From assembly GCF_000160555.1 (NCBI RefSeq), contig NZ_GG749280.1, positions 536,723-599,694 on the forward strand: a stretch of 62,972 nucleotides of DNA, in the 5' to 3' direction. Origin of the DNA: Centipeda noxia ATCC 43541 (lineage in GTDB: Bacteria > Bacillota > Negativicutes > Selenomonadales > Selenomonadaceae). The translations under genes and the position numbers were made by a program. The stretch's first letter is position 1; every line of letters starts with the position of its first letter. Under the pieces are notes generated by a model. The model ran no database searches. It was not told the origin of the DNA and worked only from the letters and a program-made list of their open reading frames with translations. This document shows, in pieces, positions 1 to 8,468 of the stretch.

Positions 1-1688
1 CCCTCGGTGACCGCCGCCATCAGCTCGGCGATGGTCGCGCCCGCAAATGCCGCCTCGATACCGTTCACGACGGAGTGGTCTGCGCGGAATGCCTCGAGGG
101 AATTCTTGCAGTGCTTCACATCAATGTCGGAGAGATAGCTGTCAATCGCCTCCCTGCGCGCCTGCTTCATCGCAGCCGTATCCTCTTCACGGCGGTCGAG
201 CAGCGTCTCCGTCATATTCGGATACATATTGTTGCCGACGATGCGGTCCTTGCGCAGATCCGCATTCTTAAAGCGGTCCGCAAGAATCTTTGCGATGCCC
301 TCCTGTACAGAGCCACTGCGGAGCGCCTCAAGGATGCCGCCGCTCTTCTCGATGCTCTGGAACTCTGCCCAGATCTTCTCCTTCATCTGGCGCGTGAGGG
401 TCTCAACCGCCCACGAACCGCCCGCAGGATCGATCGGCTGCAGCATGCCGAACTCCTCCTGGAGCATGATCTGAATGTTGCGCGCAATGCGGCGCGAGAA
501 CTCGTCTCCCTTGCGGATGGGCTCGTCGAACGGCGCGCTCTCAAAGGAGTCGATGCCGCCCACAACGCCCGAGAAGATCTCCGTCGTGTTGCGAAGCATG
601 TTGACATACGGATCGTAAACGGTCTTGAAGAAGAGTGCAGGACGCGCGTGAATGCGCATCTTCTGCGACTCGGCATTGCCTCCGAACGCCTTCACGATCT
701 GTGCCCAGATCGGACGCACAGCGCGCAGCTTTGCAATCTGCAGGAAGAAGTTCGCGCCCATCGAGAAGCCGAACGCGATCTGCGACGCCGCCTCGTCGAT
801 CGTGAGCCCGCGCTCGCAGAGGGCACGCAGATATGCAGCCGCCGTCGAAAGGACCGAGGCAACCTCCTGCACATCGCTCGCGCCGCCGTTGCTGTAAACA
901 TCGCTGCGAACGAAGATCGTCCGGAGATGCGGTGCGTTCGTGCTCGCCCATCGGGCTGCAGCGGCAAGGCTGTCATAATATGCCGCGATCGGCGCGTCGA
1001 GTTTACCGTCGGCAGCAAGCGCGCCGATCGGGTCGGCACCGATGATGCCGCGGACATTCGACATATCCTCTCCTGCTGCACGGCGCGCCGCCGCAACAAG
1101 AGAGAGAATCGGAAGCGCATTCGCCCCTGCGTAGATGTAGAGGGGGAATTTCCCGAGATCCAGTCCCTCGAGCAGCGTATGCATATCATCGACCGTCGTC
1201 ACGCTCGTGCCGATATCGCCGACATGCGGTGCCTGACGCGCATCAACGCCCGCACGCGTCGCGCTGTCGAGCACAATGTGATAGATGGTCGAGCCCTTAT
1301 CATTCTCATGACGCAGGAGCTCGTTGTTCTCTGCGGGCAGCGTCTCGTCGCATGCCTGTGCGATGCCCCAGGGCTTGCCGATATACCCCGCCGGATCGAC
1401 GCCGCGCAGGTAGTCGCCCATGCCGGGCATCACACTTTTTGGCAGGATCGCCTCTGTGTGCTTTCTCGTATACATGGGATCGAAGGTAATGCCCTCGTAG
1501 GTCTTCGTGAACATGACCTTCTCAAACGGCGCCCCCTTGAGAAGCGCCTCACAGGCTTCCTTCCACTCCTCATCCGTCGGCGGAGTGAATTCATCGAGCG
1601 TGACATCGGGGAAATTCTCAACATCCGCCGATTTCTTCAACAGTTCCTGAAGCTCTTCGTCGCTCGACCGTTCTTTTTCTTCCGGCAT
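1..1688 (-). CDS. mutA: Methylmalonyl-CoA mutase small (beta) subunit, 3' end cut by window edge
   Basis: This is the non-catalytic partner of the adenosylcobalamin-dependent mutase that interconverts succinyl-CoA and methylmalonyl-CoA in the succinate/propionate pathway. About 562 codons are visible and the C-terminus lies outside the window. The reverse-strand protein reads as a mutase TIM barrel, with HVGDIGTSV, RGIIGADPIGAL and IDPAGGSWAVETLT. At the site where catalytic subunits carry an SGWSLTEQDPYNN-type segment, this protein has FFKTVYDPYVNML, which is why I call the small subunit. The start ATG at 1688 follows AAAGGAGG at good spacing. A cobalamin riboswitch lies about 420 bases upstream on the same strand. 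The large subunit gene mutB would be expected just beyond the left edge. An N-terminal piece of another acyl-CoA mutase is possible but less likely. Confidence 0.88.
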   Translation of the reverse strand, partial: MPEEKERSSDEELQELLKKSADVENFPDVTLDEFTPPTDEEWKEACEALLKGAPFEKVMFTKTYEGITFDPMYTRKHTEAILPKSVMPGMGDYLRGVDPAGYIGKPWGIAQACDETLPAENNELLRHENDKGSTIYHIVLDSATRAGVDARQAPHVGDIGTSVTTVDDMHTLLEGLDLGKFPLYIYAGANALPILSLVAAARRAAGEDMSNVRGIIGADPIGALAADGKLDAPIAAYYDSLAAAARWASTNAPHLRTIFVRSDVYSNGGASDVQEVASVLSTAAAYLRALCERGLTIDEAASQIAFGFSMGANFFLQIAKLRAVRPIWAQIVKAFGGNAESQKMRIHARPALFFKTVYDPYVNMLRNTTEIFSGVVGGIDSFESAPFDEPIRKGDEFSRRIARNIQIMLQEEFGMLQPIDPAGGSWAVETLTRQMKEKIWAEFQSIEKSGGILEALRSGSVQEGIAKILADRFKNADLRKDRIVGNNMYPNMTETLLDRREEDTAAMKQARREAIDSYLSDIDVKHCKNSLEAFRADHSVVNGIEAAFAGATIAELMAAVTE

Positions 1689-1765
1689 AGTACGTCCTCC
1701 TTTATATGATAAGGGAAGTCAGACAAATCCAACCTCTCTAAAAACCACCCGAAGATGGTTTTTTG

Positions 1766-1801
1766 ATAAAAAAATCGCTCTGAGCTTCCACCCTCAGAGC
1801 G
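1766..1801 (-). terminator. Rho-independent terminator in the mutA leader
   Basis: On the minus strand CGCTCTGAG pairs with CTCAGAGCG around an 8-base loop and is followed by seven Ts. It sits about 80 bases before the mutA start, so it is either the expression platform of the upstream riboswitch or an additional attenuator. Confidence 0.8.
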
Positions 1802-1803
1802 TA

Positions 1804-1884
1804 CCCCCACGCAGGGGGAAAACGAGAACTGAAAAGATGAGCAATGTTTCCCCAAGGAGCGCATACTCCTTCATCCCGGGGAAA
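1804..1884 (-). other. Strongly structured leader segment upstream of mutA
   Basis: Read on the minus strand, TTTCCCC pairs with GGGGAAA, with an inner AAGGAG/CTCCTT stem (1847-1884). A second hairpin of five Cs against five Gs follows (1804-1818). I see no convincing coding frame here. It may be a second regulatory RNA element or part of the riboswitch expression platform. I do not recognise an RNA family. Confidence 0.4.
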
Positions 1885-1960
1885 TCTCTATGCATGGAGG
1901 CCTTTTCACATGCACACAGATCTCCTCAGGATCGTTCACGCAGCACCGGGAAGCGGGACA

Positions 1961-2000
1961 AAAGAAAAAGCCCATTCCGCGGTGTGCAGAACGGGCTTTT
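1961..2000 (-). terminator. Rho-independent terminator just downstream of the cobalamin riboswitch
   Basis: On the minus strand AGCCCGTTC pairs with GAATGGGCT and is followed by TTTTTCTTTT. It lies about 110 bases after the B12 box. This is the natural position for the terminator arm of a transcription-controlling riboswitch. The hairpin is symmetric enough that it might also work on the plus strand. Confidence 0.7.
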
Positions 2001-2109
2001 TCGGTATCGTTACTCAGTTCTCGTGCCGTTTGGTCCCAGATGCCAAACTCTCTATACGAGCGGTACGAATCCGCAAAATCTCCATCCCCATCACTCGCAG
2101 GTCAATCGG

Positions 2110-2330
2110 TGATTGTTAATCAAGCAGGTCTCCTGGCTCCAGTTCATCGTTCTTCCGCATCTTCCCAGAGATCGCTCTCCAGTGACTGCCAACTCAATTG
2201 GCGTGCGGAATCACTCCCTGTTACAGTGGCGTGACCGCTCCGGCTTATGAAATCAATGATTCCTATACCGGATTCCCTATGAAGCATTGAGGCTTTGATG
2301 ATGTCAAAACCCCTGCACTTGATCCAATTC
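2110..2330 (-). ncRNA. Cobalamin (AdoCbl-type) riboswitch
   Basis: The reverse strand carries, in order, a GGGAATCCGGTATAGGAAT segment, CACGCCACTGTAACAGGG (the conserved GCCACTG core) and AGCCAGGAGACCTGC (the B12 box), all in the spacing typical of the family. A promoter with TTGACA and TACTAT boxes lies just upstream. The next same-strand gene is mutA, separated by roughly 420 bases that hold two terminator hairpins. Cobalamin riboswitches usually lower expression of synthesis, uptake or B12-independent genes when B12 is plentiful. Placing one before a B12-dependent enzyme is unusual. Confidence 0.88.
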
Positions 2331-2356
2331 AATATGAAGTTTTAAGGTACGATAAA

Positions 2357-2385
2357 ATAGTAACACTGAAATGAGTTCTTGTCAA
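2357..2385 (-). promoter_or_regulatory. Sigma-70-type promoter for the riboswitch/mutA transcript
   Basis: The minus strand has TTGACA (2380-2385), a 17-base spacer and TACTAT (2357-2362). Transcription would start near 2350, just ahead of the riboswitch aptamer. Confidence 0.7.
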
Positions 2386-2429
2386 CAAAAAAAAGAATCG
2401 CTGCGTGAATTATCTTGCAGTGATTCTTT
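2386..2429 (-). terminator. Terminator of the 3D-domain protein gene
   Basis: The minus strand has AAAGAATC and CTGC arms pairing with GCAG and GATTCTTT, followed by a run of eight Ts. It lies immediately after the stop of the gene ending at 2445. Confidence 0.85.
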
Positions 2430-2444
2430 GCTTGCAGATGGATC

Positions 2445-3254
2445 CTACTCGAGGACATATACCTCAACATTCCGGCGTCCGAACTGGATCGCCTCATCAT
2501 AGCTCTCCATGCAGAGATCGATCTTGTTGCCGACGATCGCGCCGCCGGTATCCGCGGCGATCGCCTCGCCGTAGCCGGGAATGAAGAGCCGCGAGCCGAG
2601 CGGGATGACGTTCGGGTCGACGGCAACGACACCATGTCGTGCAGGGATGCCGGTCGCCGTAATGCCGCTGCCGCCCCCGTCGCTGGGGAGATACGCGGAT
2701 GCATGCATCGTATAGGCCGCACGGTAGCGGGGAATCCCGCGGCTGACGCGCTCTGCCTCGCGCTCACGTGCACGGCGCTGCTCTGCGGCCTGTTCGTTCT
2801 CCTTAAGCTGGATCGAGAGGTTCTCCGTTATGGGGGTATCCACACCCGGCACAACGTCGATCTCGTTCATATTATAGCCATACTCCGCCATGACGTCGCC
2901 GACGGTACGGCCGCTCGTTAAGACCTGCTGCGTATCGCCCCAGAACGAGATGCTCACGGGCACCGCGCGGCGCACGGAGATCTCGGTGCGGCGCTGGTCC
3001 TCGCTCTGTGTGACCTCGTAGGTATCCTTATCGCCGAGCGTTACGCCAAGCTTTGCAAAAATATCAGCCGGTTTCGTCTGCACCGTCATATCGGTAAGAG
3101 TCTCGCCGTCGACATGCACGCTCACGCGGTGCATGTTCTTCGGAAAGCCGTTCATCGTAAAGCCGCTGGAGAGCAGCATCATGCCCGCCAGGGTGGCACA
3201 GAAGATCGTATTTTTCTTTGTCTGAATAAAATGCCCTACATCTTTCAGGTGCAT
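2445..3254 (-). CDS. Secreted G5/DUF348- and 3D-domain cell-wall protein (YabE-like)
   Basis: This 269-residue protein is probably a peptidoglycan-acting enzyme of the YabE/3D (MltA-like barrel) type. A hydrophobic signal or anchor segment at about residues 15-35 is followed by a DUF348-like region (VSVHVDGETLTDMTVQTKP), a basic and charged linker, and a C-terminal 3D domain with the diagnostic ATGIPARHGVVAVDP, IPLGSRL and AADTGGAIVG motifs whose aspartates form the active site. I place the start at 3254 because AAAAGGAGG lies directly upstream; the open frame extends 11 codons further. In many Firmicutes it sits next to tatD, metG and rsmI, as here. Confidence 0.85.
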   Translation of the reverse strand: MHLKDVGHFIQTKKNTIFCATLAGMMLLSSGFTMNGFPKNMHRVSVHVDGETLTDMTVQTKPADIFAKLGVTLGDKDTYEVTQSEDQRRTEISVRRAVPVSISFWGDTQQVLTSGRTVGDVMAEYGYNMNEIDVVPGVDTPITENLSIQLKENEQAAEQRRAREREAERVSRGIPRYRAAYTMHASAYLPSDGGGSGITATGIPARHGVVAVDPNVIPLGSRLFIPGYGEAIAADTGGAIVGNKIDLCMESYDEAIQFGRRNVEVYVLE

Positions 3255-3376
3255 AGAATTCCTCCTTTTCTGACAGCATTTTCCCACTTTAAGCTGAATT
3301 TTTCATGAAAAATGGGATTCGACCTAAAATTGAGAGCGATTTTCTCATTTTATTCACCACTTTAGGGAAATTCGTC

Positions 3377-3422
3377 CCAAAAAAGGAGCCCTGCGCATGG
3401 AGATTCTCTCCACGCGCAGGGC
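3377..3422 (-). terminator. Terminator after tatD
   Basis: The minus strand has GCCCTGCGC pairing with GCGCAGGGC, with an inner TGGAG/CTCCA stem, then TCC and a T run. It closes the metG-tatD transcript. Confidence 0.85.
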
Positions 3423-3444
3423 GATTGTTCACGAAAGAATAATA

Positions 3445-4227
3445 TTAAACAATTTTCGGATAAAGGCGGCGTGCATTCTCTGTTGTATAGCGCGCAACCT
3501 CCTCGACCGTCTCGCCGCGGATCTCGGCAATCTTCGCCGCGACATGAACGACGTAGGCGGGTTCGTTGCGCTTGCCGCGCAGGGGTACGGGCGCGAGGTA
3601 GGGACTGTCCGTCTCGATGAGGAGCTTATCGCGCGGCGCCTCGCGCACGATATCGGGCAGCTTCGCCGCATTCTTGAACGTGAGCGGACCGTCGATGCCG
3701 ATGCAGAACCCCATCTTCCAGAGTTCGCGCGCCGTCTCGATGCTGCCCGAGTAGCAGTGCAGCACGCCCGTGAGCCCCTCTCCCGCCGCTTTTAGAATGG
3801 CGAGTGTATCGCCGTGCGCCTCGCGGTCATGAATGCAGACAGGCAGCCCGGCCGCACGCGCAAGCCGAAGCTGCACCGTGAAAAGTTCCCGTTGGAGGGC
3901 ACGCCGCTCCGGGTCTTTTTCCCAGTAGTAGTCGAGGCCGATCTCACCGATCGCGACGACCTTCGGATGCTTTGCCCATGCGAGGAGCTGCTCCTGCATC
4001 TCGTCCGTCGGCGCGCAGGCGCTCTCAGGGTGAATGCCGACGGCAGCGTAGAGCGCGGGATAGCGCTCCGCGTCTGCAACTGCCTGCGCGGACGCCGCCA
4101 TCGTATCGCCCATGCTGATGATCTGCCCGACGCCCGCCTCTGCCGCGCGTGCGATCGTCTCGGGCAAATCGTCTGCGAATCGCTCGTCATAAAGATGAGC
4201 GTGTGTGTCGATCAGCTCCATCATCAT
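3445..4227 (-). CDS. tatD: TatD-family metal-dependent deoxyribonuclease
   Basis: This 260-residue cytosolic hydrolase of the TatD/YcfH family has a TIM-barrel metal site. The N-terminal DTHAHL motif, GEIGLDYYW, the CIHDREAH segment, HCYSG and the C-terminal ETDSPYLAP supply the metal ligands. TatD proteins act as 3'-5' exonucleases in DNA repair and as quality-control nucleases. The start ATG overlaps the metG stop in an ATGA arrangement, so the two genes are probably translationally coupled. A second and third ATG follow at once, and the exact start among the three is uncertain. Confidence 0.93.
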   Translation of the reverse strand: MMMELIDTHAHLYDERFADDLPETIARAAEAGVGQIISMGDTMAASAQAVADAERYPALYAAVGIHPESACAPTDEMQEQLLAWAKHPKVVAIGEIGLDYYWEKDPERRALQRELFTVQLRLARAAGLPVCIHDREAHGDTLAILKAAGEGLTGVLHCYSGSIETARELWKMGFCIGIDGPLTFKNAAKLPDIVREAPRDKLLIETDSPYLAPVPLRGKRNEPAYVVHVAAKIAEIRGETVEEVARYTTENARRLYPKIV

Positions 4228-5765
4228 TCAGTCTCAATGCGCGGGAACAACTGCTCTGCCGTGCCGACCGCGTGGCCGTCAGGCAGGCCGCCCCACGCAG
4301 CATCGGAGAGCTGCACCGCATCAAAGTCCGTGGCAAAGCCCAGCTGAGCGTGAATGCGGCGCGCGGTCACAGGCAGGAACGGCGAGATGAGGATGCTCGT
4401 AATGCGCAGCGACTCGACGAGATGATAGAGCACGGCGTCGAGCTCCGCCGCCTTCGCCTCATCCTTCGCGAGTGTCCACGGCGCGGTCTCGTCGATGTAC
4501 TTATTCGTGCGCGAAATCAGTGCCCACGCCGTCTTGATCGCCGCCGACAGTTCCATCTGTTCCATCTGCTCCGTGTAGGTCTTGACGGTCTCCTGCGCCA
4601 TCTCCTCAAGTGCCGCGTCGAAGTCCGTGCGCCCCGTGCCCTTTGCGATGACGCCCTTGCGGTACTTCTTCGCCATCGAGAGCGTGCGGTGGAGGAGGTT
4701 GCCGAGGTCGTTTGCGAGATCGGAGTTGATGCGCCCGATCAGCGCATCGCGCGAGATGTTGCCGTCCTGTCCGAGCGTGATCTCGCGCAGGAGGAAGTAG
4801 CGCACGGCATCCGCGCCGAACTCCTCGATGAGCGCAATCGGGTCGACGACGTTGCCGACCGACTTCGACATCTTCGCGCCATCCACGATGAGCCAGCCGT
4901 GCCCGTAGACCTTTTTCGGCAGGTCAAGGCCGAGCGCCATGAGCATGCAGCCCCAGATGATCGTATGGAAGCGCACGATCTCCTTGCCGACGAGATGGAC
5001 GTCTGCGGGCCAGTATTTGCTGAACTTTTCCTTGTCATGCAGATAGCCGATCGGCGTAAGGTAGTTCGTAAGCGCGTCGAACCAGACGTAGACGACGTGC
5101 TTCGGGTCGAACGGCACGGGGATGCCCCAGTCGAACGAGGTGCGCGAAACGCAGAGGTCCTCAAGTCCCTGCTCAATGAAGGCAATCATTTCGTTGCGGC
5201 GCGAGACGGGCTGGATGAAGTCGGGGTGCTCGTTGATATAGGCGATGAGGCGGTCCGCATATTTGCTCATGCGGAAGAAGTATGCCTCCTCCGCAACCTC
5301 CTGCACGGGGCGGTGGCAGTCGGGGCAGCAGCCGTTCTCGTCCAGCTGCAGCTTCGTCCAGTAGCTCTCGCACGGCGTGCAGTAGAGCCCCTTGTACGCC
5401 CCCTTGTAAATGTCACCCTGATCGTAGATCTGCTGAAAAATATTCTGTACGAGCTCATAATGGCGCGGCTCGGAGGTGCGAATGAAGTCGTCATAGGAGA
5501 TGCCGAGCAGCCGCCAGAGTTCCTGAAAGCCCGCGACAATGCGGTCGACGTACTGAAGGGGCGTCACCCCCTCCTTCTCCGCCGCCTGCTGAATCTTTTG
5601 CCCGTGCTCATCCGAGCCGGTCAGAAAGAACACATCGCAGCCCGCGAGCCGCTTGAACCGCGCAATCGTGTCCGCAACAGTGGTGCAGTAGGCATGGCCG
5701 ATGTGGAGTTTGGCGCTCGGGTAGTAAATTGGTGTGGTAATGTAAAATGGAGTCTTTCCGCTCAT
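4224..5765 (-). CDS. metG: Methionyl-tRNA synthetase
   Basis: The enzyme charges tRNA-Met in the cytosol. Its 513 residues show the class I catalytic core: HIGH at residues 21-24, a CTPC...CPDC zinc knuckle near residues 130-150, and KMSKS about residue 300, followed by the helical anticodon-binding domain. The protein ends there and lacks the C-terminal EMAP-like tRNA-binding domain found in longer bacterial MetRS proteins. It has its own promoter (5798-5826) and overlaps tatD by four bases. The neighbouring rsmI, its usual partner, is separated from it by a restriction-modification cassette. Confidence 0.97.
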   Translation of the reverse strand: MSGKTPFYITTPIYYPSAKLHIGHAYCTTVADTIARFKRLAGCDVFFLTGSDEHGQKIQQAAEKEGVTPLQYVDRIVAGFQELWRLLGISYDDFIRTSEPRHYELVQNIFQQIYDQGDIYKGAYKGLYCTPCESYWTKLQLDENGCCPDCHRPVQEVAEEAYFFRMSKYADRLIAYINEHPDFIQPVSRRNEMIAFIEQGLEDLCVSRTSFDWGIPVPFDPKHVVYVWFDALTNYLTPIGYLHDKEKFSKYWPADVHLVGKEIVRFHTIIWGCMLMALGLDLPKKVYGHGWLIVDGAKMSKSVGNVVDPIALIEEFGADAVRYFLLREITLGQDGNISRDALIGRINSDLANDLGNLLHRTLSMAKKYRKGVIAKGTGRTDFDAALEEMAQETVKTYTEQMEQMELSAAIKTAWALISRTNKYIDETAPWTLAKDEAKAAELDAVLYHLVESLRITSILISPFLPVTARRIHAQLGFATDFDAVQLSDAAWGGLPDGHAVGTAEQLFPRIETE

Positions 5766-5797
5766 AAATCATGCCTCGTTTCGATTTGATATACTAT

Positions 5798-5826
5798 ATA
5801 GTAGCATACGCGCGGCGCAGTGACAA
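5798..5826 (-). promoter_or_regulatory. metG promoter
   Basis: The minus strand has TTGTCA (5821-5826), a 17-base spacer and TACTAT (5798-5803), about 30 bases before the metG start. Part of the -35 region falls in the loop of a GGCGCAG/CTGCGCC hairpin. Confidence 0.65.
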
Positions 5827-5836
5827 CCTGCGCCGC

Positions 5837-6244
5837 CTATAGATATTCGTCAATCACGGCAAGCACACCGGCAAGATCCTTCTCTATGTCGCTCGTCCAA
5901 AACCGCAGAACAAGCCACCCCATCTCGGTCAGTGAGTCGTTCACCTCGCGGTCGCGCTCGACATTGCGGGCGAGTTTTGCCCGCCAAAAGGACTGATTGC
6001 TCGCCACTTCCTCGCCCGGATTCTCCCGATGTCCGCGTGCGTGCCAAAAATCCCCATCGACAAAGATTGCAATCTTTCGCCCCGCGAGCACAATGTCCGG
6101 TGTCCCGGGGAGCGCACGGACATTCTTACGGTAACGAACGCCTCGCTTCCAGAGGCCTTTCCGCAGGGCAATCTCCGGCTTCGTATCCTTCGCACGGACA
6201 CGGCGCATACACTTCCTGCGCTGTTTCTGTGTCAGTTTATCCAT
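5837..6244 (-). CDS. vsr: Very short patch repair endonuclease (Vsr)
   Basis: Vsr nicks beside T:G mismatches that arise when 5-methylcytosine deaminates, so that the T can be replaced. The 135-residue protein has the family layout: an N-terminal KCMRRVRAKDTKPE segment, GTPDIVL with the predicted catalytic aspartate, and FVDGDFWHARGH. It overlaps the restriction endonuclease gene by eight bases and is the last gene of the cassette, after the methyltransferase and nuclease. Vsr genes often travel with cytosine-5 methyltransferases, so its target is probably the sequence methylated by the adjacent enzyme. Confidence 0.92.
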   Translation of the reverse strand: MDKLTQKQRRKCMRRVRAKDTKPEIALRKGLWKRGVRYRKNVRALPGTPDIVLAGRKIAIFVDGDFWHARGHRENPGEEVASNQSFWRAKLARNVERDREVNDSLTEMGWLVLRFWTSDIEKDLAGVLAVIDEYL

Positions 6245-7337
6245 GATCCTTGAATCGAATCTGCAAATTCAGATTGATGTAGTGAATGCCGTCCACCTCG
6301 TAGATGCAGCAGTAGTCGTTCCGCGAAGACGACGCTCTCTCCAATCGTGTGCTGCAAAGAAGATATTCCTCGAAGAAATTTCGGTTGTAGATATGATAGG
6401 CAACAACAGCGCCATCCGCACGCGCAATGATGTAGCCGCCCGACGCATCCTCCGTCCCCGACCACGCTTTGGCAGGCTGCATTCCGAGTGCAACGGCGCA
6501 GAGAAACTTTTTGAATTTGTATTCATAGAGTTTCTGCGGATCGGCAACATGGAACGGGTTGGCTTCCGCAACGGTTTGCAGGAGTTTGCGGCAGTTGAGT
6601 TCGCCGCTGTGATAGCTTTCAAGCAGCAATGCGGCAAGAAGACGGTCAAACGACATATCAATGAAGCTGAGATTGTTCCGAAACATGTCGCTTGCAGGAC
6701 GGATATAGCGGAGGCTGCCACCCGCCGCAGAGATCTCCTGCATCCGCTCCAGCAGTTTTTTTCTTCCCTCAATAGCGTTGATGCGGGAAATATCCGCCCC
6801 ATCCAGCCCCTCCACCGCAAATACGAAATTTGTCGATTTTGAGGCATTGAGGAGGGTTGGGGCTGCCCCGATATACGATTTGATCGAGAACGCAAAGACG
6901 TTTTCAATGCCCGTATGAATATCGTGCAGCAGCATGGTGATGTCCGCTTTCTCTGCGGAGGAAGCCTTGACCTTGCAGATGGAAAGGTGTTCCATAACCT
7001 CCGCCGCAAGTGGAATGGCGAAGGCCCCCCTGCCCACGCGTATTGCGTCGAGCAGAGCCTTCGCATAGGAGGTCAGCAACGACCTCTTGACCGTGTGAAC
7101 CGCCATCCCGTTGCAGGTAATCTCCACACCATGATCGCGCACAGTCATATCAATCTGCCGATCTTCGTCCTCACTGCGCATGACTTTGAGGATAGGAAAG
7201 AAGCAATCTGCGAGCGCATTGAGTTCCGCGTCCGCCGCGTAGAGCCGTCCCGTTCCGAGCAGATGGACGAGCACGTAGAGTTCACTCCACTCCCCCTGAT
7301 TCGCCTTGACTGCGCTCTCCTGAGAATGTACGGTCAT
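6237..7337 (-). CDS. HpaII-family type II restriction endonuclease
   Basis: This 366-residue protein resembles the HpaII restriction enzyme family, which cleaves CCGG. The recognisable part is the N-terminal NQGEWSELYVLVHLLGTG block followed by LYAADAELN, and the overall length is similar to that family. The start at 7337 is chosen for its GGGAGG site nine bases upstream; the frame stays open ten codons further. It overlaps the methyltransferase gene by 56 bases and vsr by eight, so the three genes form one tight operon. The CCGG specificity is inferred from family resemblance and was not read from the sequence. I cannot point to individual catalytic residues with certainty. Confidence 0.8.
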   Translation of the reverse strand: MTVHSQESAVKANQGEWSELYVLVHLLGTGRLYAADAELNALADCFFPILKVMRSEDEDRQIDMTVRDHGVEITCNGMAVHTVKRSLLTSYAKALLDAIRVGRGAFAIPLAAEVMEHLSICKVKASSAEKADITMLLHDIHTGIENVFAFSIKSYIGAAPTLLNASKSTNFVFAVEGLDGADISRINAIEGRKKLLERMQEISAAGGSLRYIRPASDMFRNNLSFIDMSFDRLLAALLLESYHSGELNCRKLLQTVAEANPFHVADPQKLYEYKFKKFLCAVALGMQPAKAWSGTEDASGGYIIARADGAVVAYHIYNRNFFEEYLLCSTRLERASSSRNDYCCIYEVDGIHYINLNLQIRFKDHG

Positions 7338-8400
7338 GAGTAAGCACCTCCCTGATGTTCCAGGCAATCGCCTCGATCACATTAACGGTCACACTGTTGC
7401 CAAGCTGCTTGTAAAGATGCGTATCGGCAAGCGGCAGCAGAAAGTCATCGGGAAAGCCCTGCAAACGCGCCCATTCGCGCGGGGTCATCTTGCGGATGCC
7501 CTCGCGGTTGACCGCGCCCTTGATGCGGGTAACAGGGGTAAAGTTCGTGAGACGCTTGTCGACAATGAGATTGCGCTCCCGTCCCATCCCTCCGCAGACA
7601 ATCGCGCCCGCCTGTCCGTCAAGCTCTCGAACCTCGTAGCCGAATCCGTGTCCGAGTGCCTCATGATGTGCCTTGTGGCGGCGCAGCGAGGCAAGGTAGA
7701 CAGTCGAGAGGTAGTATTTTACACTGACTTCTTCCGCTTCCATGATATCACGAATGGTCGTGTTTGAATCATGCCCCTCGGGAAATGCGAACCCCGTACT
7801 GTCAATATCATTCCGAAAGGCAACAATATAGATGCGTTCACGGTTTTGCGGCACACCAAAGTCCTTGCTGTTCAAAACCTTGCTGTATACGGTATAGCCG
7901 ATCTGACAGAATGCTTCCTGTATCACCCGAAAGGTACGTCCCTTGTCATGGATGGTCAGGCCCTTGACATTTTCACAAAAAATCACCTTGGGACGATGAT
8001 AATCACAGATGCGGACAACATCAAGAAAGAGCGTTCCCCGACACATCCCGGCATAGTTATCCTCGAACCCCATGTGTCTGCCCGCCATCGAAAATGCCTG
8101 ACACGGAAATCCCGCCAGACAGATATCAAAGGGGGCAATCTCCTCTGCGGCGATCTTCGTAATGTCGCCCGCAATCTCGAAGGAATCGTTGTAATTTGCA
8201 CGGTAGGTCTTTTGCGCGTGTTCATCCCACTCACTGACAAATACGGTACGGATCGCATCACCAAACGCATTGTCAAAGCCCTTACGAATCCCCCCGATGC
8301 CCGCAAAGAGATCGATCGAGCGATATGTATCGTCTGCAAAGGACAGTTTTTCGTCGTAGGCAGGAGGAAAACATTCAAACAAAGGCATTGTTTCGATCAT
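7282..8400 (-). CDS. DNA (cytosine-5)-methyltransferase of the restriction-modification cassette
   Basis: This 372-residue Dcm/HpaII-type enzyme transfers a methyl group from S-adenosylmethionine to cytosine C5 and protects host DNA from the adjacent nuclease. All core motifs are visible: DLFAGIGGIRKGF (I), GFPCQAFS with the catalytic cysteine (IV), ENVKGL (VI), PQNRERIYIVAF (VIII), a target-recognition region, then REWARLQGFP (IX) and QLGNSVTVNVIEAI (X). I start at 8400 because AAAAGGAG lies just upstream; an ATG at 8415 has no ribosome site. The gene is preceded by a promoter overlapped by a 41-base palindrome. Base composition is visibly lower in GC than the flanking metG and rsmI. Confidence 0.93.
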   Translation of the reverse strand: MIETMPLFECFPPAYDEKLSFADDTYRSIDLFAGIGGIRKGFDNAFGDAIRTVFVSEWDEHAQKTYRANYNDSFEIAGDITKIAAEEIAPFDICLAGFPCQAFSMAGRHMGFEDNYAGMCRGTLFLDVVRICDYHRPKVIFCENVKGLTIHDKGRTFRVIQEAFCQIGYTVYSKVLNSKDFGVPQNRERIYIVAFRNDIDSTGFAFPEGHDSNTTIRDIMEAEEVSVKYYLSTVYLASLRRHKAHHEALGHGFGYEVRELDGQAGAIVCGGMGRERNLIVDKRLTNFTPVTRIKGAVNREGIRKMTPREWARLQGFPDDFLLPLADTHLYKQLGNSVTVNVIEAIAWNIREVLTHDRTFSGERSQGESGGVE

Positions 8401-8468
8401 AGGGCTCCTTTTCATTATGATTTTTAAAGCAAATTCTGATAAAGGAATTCCACCAGACGGCAGTACTT

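Noticed and set aside
75-1709. A 544-codon plus-strand frame at the left edge
   Set aside because: The minus strand reads as MutA through the window edge; the plus frame is its shadow and has no motifs.
1637-1864. A 75-codon minus-strand frame between the riboswitch and mutA
   Set aside because: It runs through the terminator at 1766-1801 and into mutA in another frame; no ribosome site.
2144-2332. A 62-codon minus-strand frame
   Set aside because: It lies inside the cobalamin riboswitch aptamer and has no ribosome site.
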